Below, piece by piece: positions 1-5,822 of a DNA stretch of 6,083 bases. The position numbers were made by a program, and so were the translations under genes. Where the stretch lies: assembly GCA_027064085.1 (NCBI GenBank), contig JAMOQH010000171.1, positions 1 through 6,083 on the forward strand, read 5' to 3'. This stretch comes from a bacterium (GTDB taxonomy: Bacteria; UBP6; JAFGXH01). The notes beneath the pieces are model-generated. The model ran no database searches, was not told the origin of the DNA, and saw only the letters and a program-made list of their open reading frames with translations. Every line of letters begins with the position of its first letter. Positions within the stretch are counted from its first letter, which is position 1.

Positions 1-824
1 TGTGCTTGTTTTTTAATATTAGCAGTTCCATCACTGTAAGTAGGTCTAATTTCTTTATAATAAACACCAATTGGAATAATTCCATTTTCTTGAGGCATTG
101 CAAGTTTATAAGCTTCAATTTTATCAGTAGCATCATGCTCAATATCTTGACCTATAACTCTCATAAGTGGCTTTAATTTATCAAATTGATCATCGCCTCT
201 AAATGTAACACAAGGAGAAATAACATCAATAATTGCAAAACCAGGGTGAGCAATAGCTTCTGCAATAAGAGCAGATAAATGTTTGATATTTGATGAAAAT
301 CCTCTTGCTATAAATGATGCACCATAACCTAATGTATAATGAACAGGATTAACAGGAGTATCAATATTTCCATAAGTTGTTGTTTTAGTCCAATCTCCAG
401 TTGGAGTTGTAGGAGAACATTGACCTTTTGTTAACCCATAAATATTATTATTCATAACAATATAAGTTACATTTATGTTTTTTCTAGCAGCATGAGGTAA
501 GTGACCTCCACCAATAGAATAACCGTCACCGTCACCACCAACAACTAAAACTGTTTTATCAGGATTAGCTTCTTTTGCTCCTGTTGCAATAGGAATTGCT
601 CTACCATGAATGGAATTAAACCCATAAACATTAGTATATCCAGGAAAACGACTAGAACAACCAATTCCACTAATTAGCATAGTATCTTCAGGATTAATTT
701 GTAAACTTGCTAATGCTTTATGAGTAGCACCAAGAACACCAAAATCGCCACAACCTGGACACCAAACAGGCTTTAGGTTTGTTCTATAATCTTTTGCTTT
801 ATATTGTATATTAGCTTTTAACAT
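1..824 (-). CDS. korB: 2-oxoacid:ferredoxin oxidoreductase, beta subunit (3' end off the left edge)
   Basis: This is the thiamine diphosphate-binding beta subunit of a cytoplasmic 2-oxoacid:ferredoxin oxidoreductase, which joins CoA to a decarboxylated 2-oxoacid and passes electrons to ferredoxin. I read 274 codons from the ATG at 824-822 with no stop before the left edge. Family members of this type run about 280-340 residues, so little is missing. Visible motifs are CPGCG (residues 22-26), GIGCS (53-57), HGRA (73-76), the diphosphate/Mg motif GDGD (97-100) with NNN (125-127), and SPC (203-205). Cys22, Cys25, Cys56 and Cys205 sit where the family's 4Fe-4S ligands are expected. There is no separate ferredoxin domain in the visible part. 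The gene lies 9 nt after korA. The substrate, 2-oxoglutarate or pyruvate, cannot be settled by eye. 2-Oxoglutarate is my preference because of the fused KorA partner. Confidence 0.93.
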   Translation of the reverse strand, partial: MLKANIQYKAKDYRTNLKPVWCPGCGDFGVLGATHKALASLQINPEDTMLISGIGCSSRFPGYTNVYGFNSIHGRAIPIATGAKEANPDKTVLVVGGDGDGYSIGGGHLPHAARKNINVTYIVMNNNIYGLTKGQCSPTTPTGDWTKTTTYGNIDTPVNPVHYTLGYGASFIARGFSSNIKHLSALIAEAIAHPGFAIIDVISPCVTFRGDDQFDKLKPLMRVIGQDIEHDATDKIEAYKLAMPQENGIIPIGVYYKEIRPTYSDGTANIKKQA

Positions 825-828
825 TATT

Positions 829-836
829 CTCTCCTA
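829..836 (-). promoter_or_regulatory. korB ribosome binding site overlapping the korA stop codon
   Basis: Read on the minus strand, TAGGAGAG lies four bases before the korB ATG. Its first three bases are the TAG stop codon of korA. A ribosome ending korA therefore stands on the korB binding site. This suggests translational coupling and near-equal amounts of the two subunits, as expected for a 1:1 complex. The overlap is seen directly; the coupling is inferred. Confidence 0.8.
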
Positions 837-2585
837 AACATATTGCTTTTTAAGCACTTCATAGATTTCAGAAACATTAAATGGTTTTCCTCCAACTCTT
901 CTATAAGAATAAGTATCTTTAGGGAGTTGCATTTCTGATTTTAAGAAACCATGAAATTGACCACTAAAATTTAATTCAACAACAACAAGTTTTTCTAATT
1001 TATCAACCATAGGTTGCATAACATGTTTTGGAAGTGGATACATTAATTGAGGAACAATTAATGAAATATTATAACCTTCTTTTTCTAACATTTGAACAGC
1101 TTCTTTTACTGCACCAGCAGAAGATCCCCAAGCAATTACACCTGTTTTAGCGTCTTTATTTTCTGAAAGTTTAACTTCATCAAATTCTTTAGCAATTGCG
1201 TCAAGCTTTTTCTGCCTTTTTTCACTCATTTTTTGATGCCAGTCTAAATCAGAAGTAGGGCGACCATTTTCATAATGCTCAAGGCCACTTGTTTGATAAA
1301 TAACACCTTTTTGGCCAACTGAAGGCATAGGTGAAACACCATTTTCAGTTAATTTATACCTTAAAAACTCTTCATCATTATCTGCAGGTTTTAATCTTTG
1401 AGATACTTCATATTTATGTAAATCAAAAGGATCTGTTGATTCCATTCTTGCTGATAAAAATTGATCACTTAGTACAAATACAGGCATTTGATATTTTTCT
1501 GCAATTTGAAAAGCTACATTTCCTAAGTCATAAACATTTTCTACATCTGTAGGAGCTAAAATAGCTTTTGGGCTATCACCTGATGTTGAGTACATTGCTT
1601 GTAAGAAATCTGATTGCTCAAATTTAGTAGGTAAACCAGTTGAAGGACCACCTCTCATAACATTAACAATTACTAAAGGAATCTCTGCCATTCCTGCAAG
1701 GCCAATTGCTTCTGATTTTAATGCAACACCTGCTCCGCTTGTTCCTGTCATTGCTTTTTTACCTGAAAAGGATGCACCAATTGCCATATTAATAGCAGAG
1801 ATTTCATCTTCAGCTTGAATAACAGTTCCACCAACTTTAGGTAAGTGCTCATTTAAGAACATTAAAATTTCTGATGCAGGAGTAATAGGATAAGAACCAT
1901 AAAAGTCTAATCCTTGATGTATAGAAGCTAAACTCATAGCATCATTACCATGAATAACAATTTTTGGTTTACCTTTAGTAAATTCAAATTTTAACTCAGC
2001 ATCTAAATCTTTATTTTCTGAAATATGATTAATACCAGCTTCTAATGATGCAATATTACCATTAATAACAGCATCACTCTTCTTTTTAAATTTAGCTTTA
2101 ATTGCTTCTTTTAAACCATCAGAAGGTAAATCAAACATACCGGCAAGAAGACCAAGAGCAAAAATATTTTTACCTCTAATTCCACCAGTTTTTTCTTTTG
2201 TAAGGGCTGCTATAGGAATTTGAATATTTTTCAAGTTCTTTTCTTTCCAAGGTAATTCTTGATCGAGAGGGTTTAATTTGTCTTTTGAATCAGATATAAT
2301 ATAAGCTCCATCTGCTACTTCATACTCTGTTTTAAATCTTGGATAATCTGCCCAGTTAAAAACAACAAGAACATTAACCAAATCACCTTGTGTATATAGT
2401 TTATCATTACTAATTCTTAATTTTGCACTAGACTCACCACCTCTAATTTGAGGTCCAAATGACTTCAATAGCATTCCATATAATCCTTCTTTTGCCGCAG
2501 CTGCAAGTAATATTTCTCCTGAAGAAATAACACCATCACCACCGCTACCAATCATTGTGATAACGATATCATTAGTTTTTACCAC
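834..2585 (-). CDS. korA: 2-oxoacid:ferredoxin oxidoreductase, fused gamma-alpha subunit
   Basis: This is the large subunit of the KorAB-type 2-oxoacid:ferredoxin oxidoreductase, partner of KorB just downstream. I start it at the GTG at 2585-2583, giving 583 residues, because a strong AAGGAGG lies four bases upstream. The ATG at 2639 in the same frame would add 18 residues, but it falls at the predicted -10 element and has no good binding site. The N-terminal gamma domain (about residues 1-190) shows GSGGDG (13-18) and GPQIRGGES (44-52). The alpha domain follows with YPITPASE (232-239, the family's 2-oxoacid-binding loop), QAEDE (257-261), GTSGAG (281-286) and RGGPSTGLPT (311-320). The C-terminal roughly 100 residues match the alpha-subunit domain II. 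The gamma-alpha fusion is the two-subunit form, unlike four-subunit OorDABC. No frameshift is seen. Confidence 0.93.
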   Translation of the reverse strand: MVKTNDIVITMIGSGGDGVISSGEILLAAAAKEGLYGMLLKSFGPQIRGGESSAKLRISNDKLYTQGDLVNVLVVFNWADYPRFKTEYEVADGAYIISDSKDKLNPLDQELPWKEKNLKNIQIPIAALTKEKTGGIRGKNIFALGLLAGMFDLPSDGLKEAIKAKFKKKSDAVINGNIASLEAGINHISENKDLDAELKFEFTKGKPKIVIHGNDAMSLASIHQGLDFYGSYPITPASEILMFLNEHLPKVGGTVIQAEDEISAINMAIGASFSGKKAMTGTSGAGVALKSEAIGLAGMAEIPLVIVNVMRGGPSTGLPTKFEQSDFLQAMYSTSGDSPKAILAPTDVENVYDLGNVAFQIAEKYQMPVFVLSDQFLSARMESTDPFDLHKYEVSQRLKPADNDEEFLRYKLTENGVSPMPSVGQKGVIYQTSGLEHYENGRPTSDLDWHQKMSEKRQKKLDAIAKEFDEVKLSENKDAKTGVIAWGSSAGAVKEAVQMLEKEGYNISLIVPQLMYPLPKHVMQPMVDKLEKLVVVELNFSGQFHGFLKSEMQLPKDTYSYRRVGGKPFNVSEIYEVLKKQYV

Positions 2586-2589
2586 GATT

Positions 2590-2596
2590 CCTCCTT
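2590..2596 (-). promoter_or_regulatory. korA ribosome binding site (decides the GTG start)
   Basis: AAGGAGG on the minus strand, almost a full anti-Shine-Dalgarno match, stands four bases before the GTG at 2585. This is the main reason to prefer the GTG over the upstream in-frame ATG at 2639. Confidence 0.8.
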
Positions 2597-2638
2597 GTGT
2601 AAAGTTTAACTTTAATTCAGATACAATTCCAAAAAACA

Positions 2639-2667
2639 AGAGTACAAAAGTTGATGTATAGTGTCAA
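2639..2667 (-). promoter_or_regulatory. Putative sigma70-type promoter of korAB
   Basis: On the minus strand a perfect -35 hexamer TTGACA (2667-2662) is followed after exactly 17 bases by TACTCT (2644-2639), a weak match to TATAAT. Transcription would start near 2631, leaving a leader of about 45 nt before the GTG. A/T-rich DNA lies just upstream of the -35, which could act as an UP element. The poor -10 lowers confidence and may mean an activator is used. Confidence 0.45.
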
Positions 2668-2923
2668 GAAAAAATGCTTTTTTTTTAAATAATCTACTAT
2701 TTAGCTATAAGTCCATAAGATTAATTAATTGTTAGATAAGGAAATATCTTTTTGGAGTTATCCATGTTATGATTATTGGCTCCCAAAACTGATATTGACA
2801 TTAAATACTAAGTTTTGCTTGAAGGGATATTATATTTCCTATAAAAAATTATACCAAATGGGATACAGTTCTACTTCTACTTTGCCTCTACACTATTTTG
2901 CCTTGATATTTCAATTTAATTTC
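2668..2923. other. Gene-free intergenic stretch between two divergent promoters
   Basis: No convincing gene is seen here. The only open frame of any length (TTG at 2729 to 2977, 82 codons) has no ribosome binding site, runs through the promoter of the next gene, and has a composition typical of translated A/T-rich noncoding DNA. A 7-bp perfect inverted repeat, CAAAACT (2784-2790) and AGTTTTG (2811-2817), is separated by 20 bases. It could be an operator or chance. A T-run lies around 2678-2686. I recognise no RNA gene. Confidence 0.5.
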
Positions 2924-2952
2924 TTGACCAATCTAAAATTTAGGCGTATTAT
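2924..2952 (+). promoter_or_regulatory. Putative sigma70 promoter of the membrane-protein gene
   Basis: TTGACC (2924-2929) and TATTAT (2947-2952) each match the sigma70 consensus at five of six positions and are separated by the ideal 17 bases. Transcription would start near 2959, giving a leader of about 78 nt before the ATG at 3037. A weaker alternative lies closer to the gene (TTGATA at 2989-2994 with an A/T-rich -10). Confidence 0.6.
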
Positions 2953-3025
2953 ACTTTTCTCGATATGCAAATTCTAATACTTGTTATATTGATAGATGCT
3001 CGAATAATATGATAAATTACTTGAT

Positions 3026-3033
3026 TAGGGGGG
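3026..3033 (+). promoter_or_regulatory. Ribosome binding site of the membrane-protein gene
   Basis: A G-rich AGGGGGG stands three bases before the ATG at 3037. It pairs with the 16S tail through AGG and GG with one wobble. The spacing is short but supports this start over the internal Met17. Confidence 0.6.
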
Positions 3034-3036
3034 CTT

Positions 3037-4137
3037 ATGTTTAAAACAAATGAAGGAAGTACTGCAAGATTACTTCAATTATGTATGGGCTATTTCGTTT
3101 TCTATGTGATTACTGGTGTTACTGTTAAATATTTTTTAGTTTATAGTGAGGGACCAAAACTTAATGGTATGCAAAATCTAGCCTATAGTACATTAGGGGG
3201 TACACTTGTTGCTCTCTCTGTTGTTTTATTATTTAGGTGGTATAAATTACAAAGTATTAAAAAAGTAAGCTTTTTAGGAATGATGGTTCCTGTTGAACTT
3301 TTTTATATTATCCCCTCAGGAGTTCTTACTGCAATTGTTATTCCAACAACAACTTTAATGTATTCATTTAAAGGAATTTCAGTAATGGTTGCAATGGTGG
3401 TAATGCGTGGTGCAATTATTATTATTAGTCGTATAATTGATACTATACAAATTAAACAAGGGATTTTAAAGAAAACCGTTTATTTTGAAGAAAATATTGC
3501 CGTTGGATTTGCGATGATTGCTGTTGGGATTAAAATATTTGGTGGTGGTGACCATGGCAAAGCAAGTCCTTTTACATCTCTGCCGGTTATGACTGTTTTT
3601 AGTGCCTATCTTATTGCTTATGCATTTAGAATCTATATTATGAATTATTTTAAAAATACTCGTCCTAAAAATTCAAAAGCAAGTAATAATAAAGCTTTTT
3701 TTGCAATAGAGCAAATTTCTTCAAGTGTAACTATGTTTTTAGTTACTTTAACCATTGTTGTATTGTTTAAATTAGATTTATTAAGTGGGCCTCGTGTTAA
3801 TCCATTTGTAAACGCAATCATTGCTCCAAATACAGGTCAAACTGCTGGATGGTGGTACTGGGCCATTTTTGCAGGAATGGCATTTGGTATAGTCGCATTC
3901 TTTTCTGTGTTTATTTTTATGTTTAAAGGCCGTACAGCTACATTTGCAGGGCTTGTTAATAGATTAACATCCTTAGTTGCAGGAACAACGGCTACTATCA
4001 TTTTTGCTTTAGCATTTGGTGGTAAATTTCCTAAAATAATTGACTGGGTATCTCTTGGTTTTATTTTCATAGCAGTATTTTTTATGACTAGAGCAGAGAA
4101 AAAGCGTGCTAAAGAGATTAAGTCTGAAGAGGCTTAG
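3037..4137 (+). CDS. Multi-spanning inner-membrane protein of unknown function, DMT/EamA-like
   Basis: This is a 366-residue, strongly hydrophobic protein with about ten likely membrane segments, roughly at residues 14-36, 47-67, 78-102, 108-132, 153-168, 180-203, 229-247, 272-296, 302-327 and 335-351. A short basic/acidic cytoplasmic tail (352-366) follows. Loops of note are IPTTTLMYSFKG (102-113), the basic stretch after helix six (206-219), and a small-residue loop at 169-180 with GGGDHGK. There is no cleavable signal peptide. The helix count, length and the Arg within a hydrophobic segment (124) loosely recall drug/metabolite or nucleotide-sugar transporters. I see no family signature that fixes a substrate. 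The gene has its own promoter and appears monocistronic, convergent with the helicase gene 40 bp downstream. The membrane location is well supported; a transport role is inference. Confidence 0.85.
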   Translation: MFKTNEGSTARLLQLCMGYFVFYVITGVTVKYFLVYSEGPKLNGMQNLAYSTLGGTLVALSVVLLFRWYKLQSIKKVSFLGMMVPVELFYIIPSGVLTAIVIPTTTLMYSFKGISVMVAMVVMRGAIIIISRIIDTIQIKQGILKKTVYFEENIAVGFAMIAVGIKIFGGGDHGKASPFTSLPVMTVFSAYLIAYAFRIYIMNYFKNTRPKNSKASNNKAFFAIEQISSSVTMFLVTLTIVVLFKLDLLSGPRVNPFVNAIIAPNTGQTAGWWYWAIFAGMAFGIVAFFSVFIFMFKGRTATFAGLVNRLTSLVAGTTATIIFALAFGGKFPKIIDWVSLGFIFIAVFFMTRAEKKRAKEIKSEEA

Positions 4138-4162
4138 TTGAAGTATTGAGCTTAGTCGAAAT
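4132..4162 (+). repeat. Two short direct repeats, the first containing the stop codon
   Basis: GCTTAGTTGAAGT (4132-4144) and GCTTAGTCGAAAT (4150-4162) match at 11 of 13 bases, 18 bases apart. The TAG stop of the membrane-protein gene (4135-4137) lies inside the first copy. The second copy, with its preceding TTGA, resembles the TGAGC-nnn-GTCGAA type of intergenic element that I recall as dispersed in several bacterial genomes. That link is from memory and is not shown by this window. Confidence 0.5.
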
Positions 4163-4177
4163 GTGGGCTTATTTTTT
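4147..4177 (+). terminator. Weak rho-independent terminator candidate after the membrane-protein gene
   Basis: Bases 4147-4154 can pair with 4164-4171 over eight positions, three of them G-U, around a 9-base loop. TTTTTT (4172-4177) follows immediately. The stem is low in G+C, so termination would be weak. It uses the second direct-repeat copy and faces the convergent helicase gene, whose stop codon starts right after the T-run. Confidence 0.35.
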
Positions 4178-5431
4178 CTAAAATCTGTTTTTTTTTGAGT
4201 CTCTTTTTTTATTTCTATTGGCAAAAAACTCTTGCCTTTTTCTATTTTTTTCCTTTTCTGCTTCTTTCTTTTCTAAATTACTCATAGGTTTATCAGTTTG
4301 AGGAAACGGGTTGTCGTTTACTATTTGAATCTTTTGCTTAATCAGTTTTTCAATATCTTTTATATAAACATTTTCTTCTGGTTCACATATTGAAATAGAA
4401 ATACCCTCTTCACCAGCACGCCCACATCGTCCAATTCTATGGACATAAGTTTCAGATTCATTAGGTATATCAAAATTAATAACATATCTAAGCTTATCAA
4501 TATCTATACCACGAGCTGCAATATCCGTGGCTACTAATATTCTAAGTTCACCTGTTTTAAATTTTTTTAGTACTTTTTGGCGTTGATTTTGGCTTTTGTT
4601 GCCATGAATAGCAGCACATTCAATATTTTCCTTTTTAAGATTGCGTACTATACGGTCTGCTCCATGTTTGGTTCTTGAAAAAAGCAATACTTTATCTAAT
4701 TCAGGATTTTTAAGGATATGCAAAAGCAAATTATTTTTACTTTTTCTATTGGTAGTATATAGATATTGCTGTATTGTTTCCGCTGTTGAAGAAACTGGAC
4801 TAACAGCTACCTCCTTTGGATTACTTAAAATTTCTTGTGAAAGCTCTAGAATTTTTTGAGGCATAGTTGCCGAGAAAAATAAGGATTGTCTTTTTTTAGG
4901 TAATTTAGTTATAATCTTTTTAATATCATGAATAAACCCCATGTCAAGCATACGGTCTGCTTCATCTAGAACAAAATATTTGATATCATGTAAAGAGATA
5001 TACCCTTGATTCATTAGGTCAAGTAAGCGTCCAGGGGTAGCTACCAAAACATCGATTCCACTTTTTAGAGTACTCTTTTGAGCTCTCTGACTAACTCCTC
5101 CAAAAATTACTGTATTCTTAATATTTGTATACTTTCCATAAGCGGTAAAGCTTTCTCCAATTTGTATTGCAAGCTCTCTAGTAGGAGTAACTACTAGTGT
5201 TAAAATCTTTCTTTTGCCTTTATTTTTTTGTTGATTATTTATCAAATGCTCAATAATTGGAATAGCAAAAGCGGCTGTTTTTCCTGTTCCTGTTTGTGCA
5301 CTGCCTATAACATCTTCTCTATTTAAAATAAGTGGAATTGCTTTAGCCTGAATAGATGTAGGTTCTTTATAATTTTCATCTTTCAATGCCTTGAGTATAA
5401 GTGGGTTTAATTTAAAGTCTTTGAATTTCAT
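4178..5431 (-). CDS. rhlE: DEAD-box ATP-dependent RNA helicase, RhlE-type
   Basis: This is a 417-residue cytoplasmic RNA helicase that uses ATP to open short RNA duplexes or remodel RNA-protein complexes. The family acts in ribosome assembly, RNA decay and cold adaptation. All core motifs are present in order: Q motif with EPTSIQ (23-28), motif I AQTGTGKT (45-52), Ia PTRELAIQ (83-90), GG (111-112), Ib TPGR (132-135), II DEAD (156-159), III SAT (187-189), IV LLFSRT (249-254), V ATDIAARGID (301-310) and VI HRIGRCGRAG (331-340). Motif VI has Cys where Thr is commonest; the arginines are intact. The C-terminal tail (about 387-417) is rich in Lys/Arg and probably binds RNA. The ATG at 5431-5429 is preceded by AAGGA with a four-base gap. 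The gene appears monocistronic. The exact paralogue name (RhlE rather than another DEAD-box member) is less sure than the family. Confidence 0.93.
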   Translation of the reverse strand: MKFKDFKLNPLILKALKDENYKEPTSIQAKAIPLILNREDVIGSAQTGTGKTAAFAIPIIEHLINNQQKNKGKRKILTLVVTPTRELAIQIGESFTAYGKYTNIKNTVIFGGVSQRAQKSTLKSGIDVLVATPGRLLDLMNQGYISLHDIKYFVLDEADRMLDMGFIHDIKKIITKLPKKRQSLFFSATMPQKILELSQEILSNPKEVAVSPVSSTAETIQQYLYTTNRKSKNNLLLHILKNPELDKVLLFSRTKHGADRIVRNLKKENIECAAIHGNKSQNQRQKVLKKFKTGELRILVATDIAARGIDIDKLRYVINFDIPNESETYVHRIGRCGRAGEEGISISICEPEENVYIKDIEKLIKQKIQIVNDNPFPQTDKPMSNLEKKEAEKEKNRKRQEFFANRNKKRDSKKNRF

Positions 5432-5440
5432 TTTTTCCTT

Positions 5441-5579
5441 TTGTAATAGTTTAATACTATTTTGATTATTATTTGATACATTATTGTACTTTTGTTAATT
5501 GTTTTTGCCTCCAAAACATCTTCATTATACCATATATTTTATTACTTGCAATTATTTTGTTTATTTTTTTCGTTTCAAC
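5441..5579. other. A/T-rich leader region upstream of the helicase gene
   Basis: This must hold the helicase promoter on the minus strand. The best -10-like boxes are TAGTAT (5459-5454) and TACAAT (5488-5483), but neither has a good -35 at 16-18 bases, so I do not call one. No gene or repeat is seen in this part. Confidence 0.4.
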
Positions 5580-5618
5580 CTGCCTTTGAGACAGGGTAAA
5601 CCCTCGTCTTTACGGCAG
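5580..5618 (+). repeat. 39-nt interrupted palindrome (hairpin)
   Basis: The outer arms CTGCC (5580-5584) and GGCAG (5614-5618) enclose a 3x3 internal loop. Inside it GAGAC (5588-5592) pairs with GTCTT (5606-5610) through one G-U, and AGGGT (5593-5597) pairs with ACCCT (5600-5604), with a single bulged C at 5605. It is distinctly richer in G+C than its surroundings and has no T-run. This is the look of a dispersed palindromic repeat, but only one copy is in the window. The G-U pair is compatible with RNA from the plus strand; from the minus strand it would be an A-C mismatch. Confidence 0.5.
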
Positions 5619-5628
5619 TTTTACACGG

Positions 5629-5654
5629 ATAAAAAAGCCCAAGGTCTTTTTTAT
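5629..5654. terminator. A/T-rich hairpin, possible bidirectional terminator
   Basis: ATAAAAAAG (5629-5637) and CTTTTTTAT (5646-5654) are perfect complements around an eight-base loop containing CCC and GG. On either strand the hairpin ends in a run of six T, as in A-tract/T-tract bidirectional terminators. The most likely user is the minus-strand gene at the right edge, whose stop codon is about 170 bases upstream in that direction. The stem has little G+C beyond one G-C pair, so it could be weak. Confidence 0.4.
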
Positions 5655-5685
5655 GGATTTTTAAAGCTAAGTTTAAAAATTAGGG

Positions 5686-5816
5686 AGATAACGGTGAGTA
5701 TATGGTGCGTGCCGCAGTTCAATGCTACTCACTTTCAGTTTACAACCGGTGTTGGAAAAAGTCCTATCTTTCATATTTACAACTAATTGCGGCATGCGCT
5801 ATATTTTTTGTTGTGT
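5686..5816 (-). repeat. Long-stem structured element, attC-like recombination site candidate
   Basis: On the plus strand, 5700-5719 pairs with 5785-5804 over all 20 positions. Sixteen pairs are Watson-Crick and four are G-T/T-G wobbles. Outside it, AGATAAC (5686-5692) pairs with GTTGTGT (5810-5816) at six of seven positions. The two helices are separated by unpaired bases, 7 on the left and 5 on the right. An AAC box and a GTT box bracketing a long two-part stem is the layout of integron attC sites, where the bottom strand folds. The neighbouring gene is on the minus strand, so the plus strand would be the bottom strand, as required. The boxes fit RYYYAAC/GTTRRRY only partly (GTTGTGT differs at one base; the other box at two). 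The 65-base loop holds smaller hairpins (CAAC/GTTG at 5743-5754) and two copies of TTTACAAC (5739-5746, 5776-5783). It could instead be a structured RNA or another kind of palindromic repeat. Confidence 0.35.
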
Positions 5817-5822
5817 GTAGTG

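Noticed and set aside
1331-1552. Plus-strand open frames inside korA, and similar ones inside the helicase and membrane-protein genes.
   Set aside because: They lie opposite genes with strong family motifs, have no ribosome binding sites, and are shadows of the real coding frames.
2586-2639. An in-frame ATG at 2639 that would add 18 residues to KorA.
   Set aside because: The GTG at 2585 has AAGGAGG just upstream, the added residues do not resemble the start of the family's gamma domain, and the ATG falls on the predicted -10 box.
2784-2817. A 7-bp inverted repeat with a 20-base spacer as an operator.
   Set aside because: Such short A/T-rich repeats are expected by chance in DNA of this composition, and it lies over 100 bases from either predicted promoter.
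2729-2977. An 82-codon open frame on the plus strand with a TTG start.
   Set aside because: It has no ribosome binding site, a composition like translated A/T-rich noncoding DNA, and covers the -35 and -10 boxes of the next gene.
5499-5786. A 95-codon open frame on the plus strand across the structured region.
   Set aside because: It has no ribosome binding site, and its codons run through the palindrome, the A/T hairpin and both arms of the long stem, so its openness is better explained by those structures.
5629-5816. A CRISPR array or tandem repeat array.
   Set aside because: The only direct repeat found here is an 8-base pair of TTTACAAC copies; there is no regular repeat-spacer pattern.
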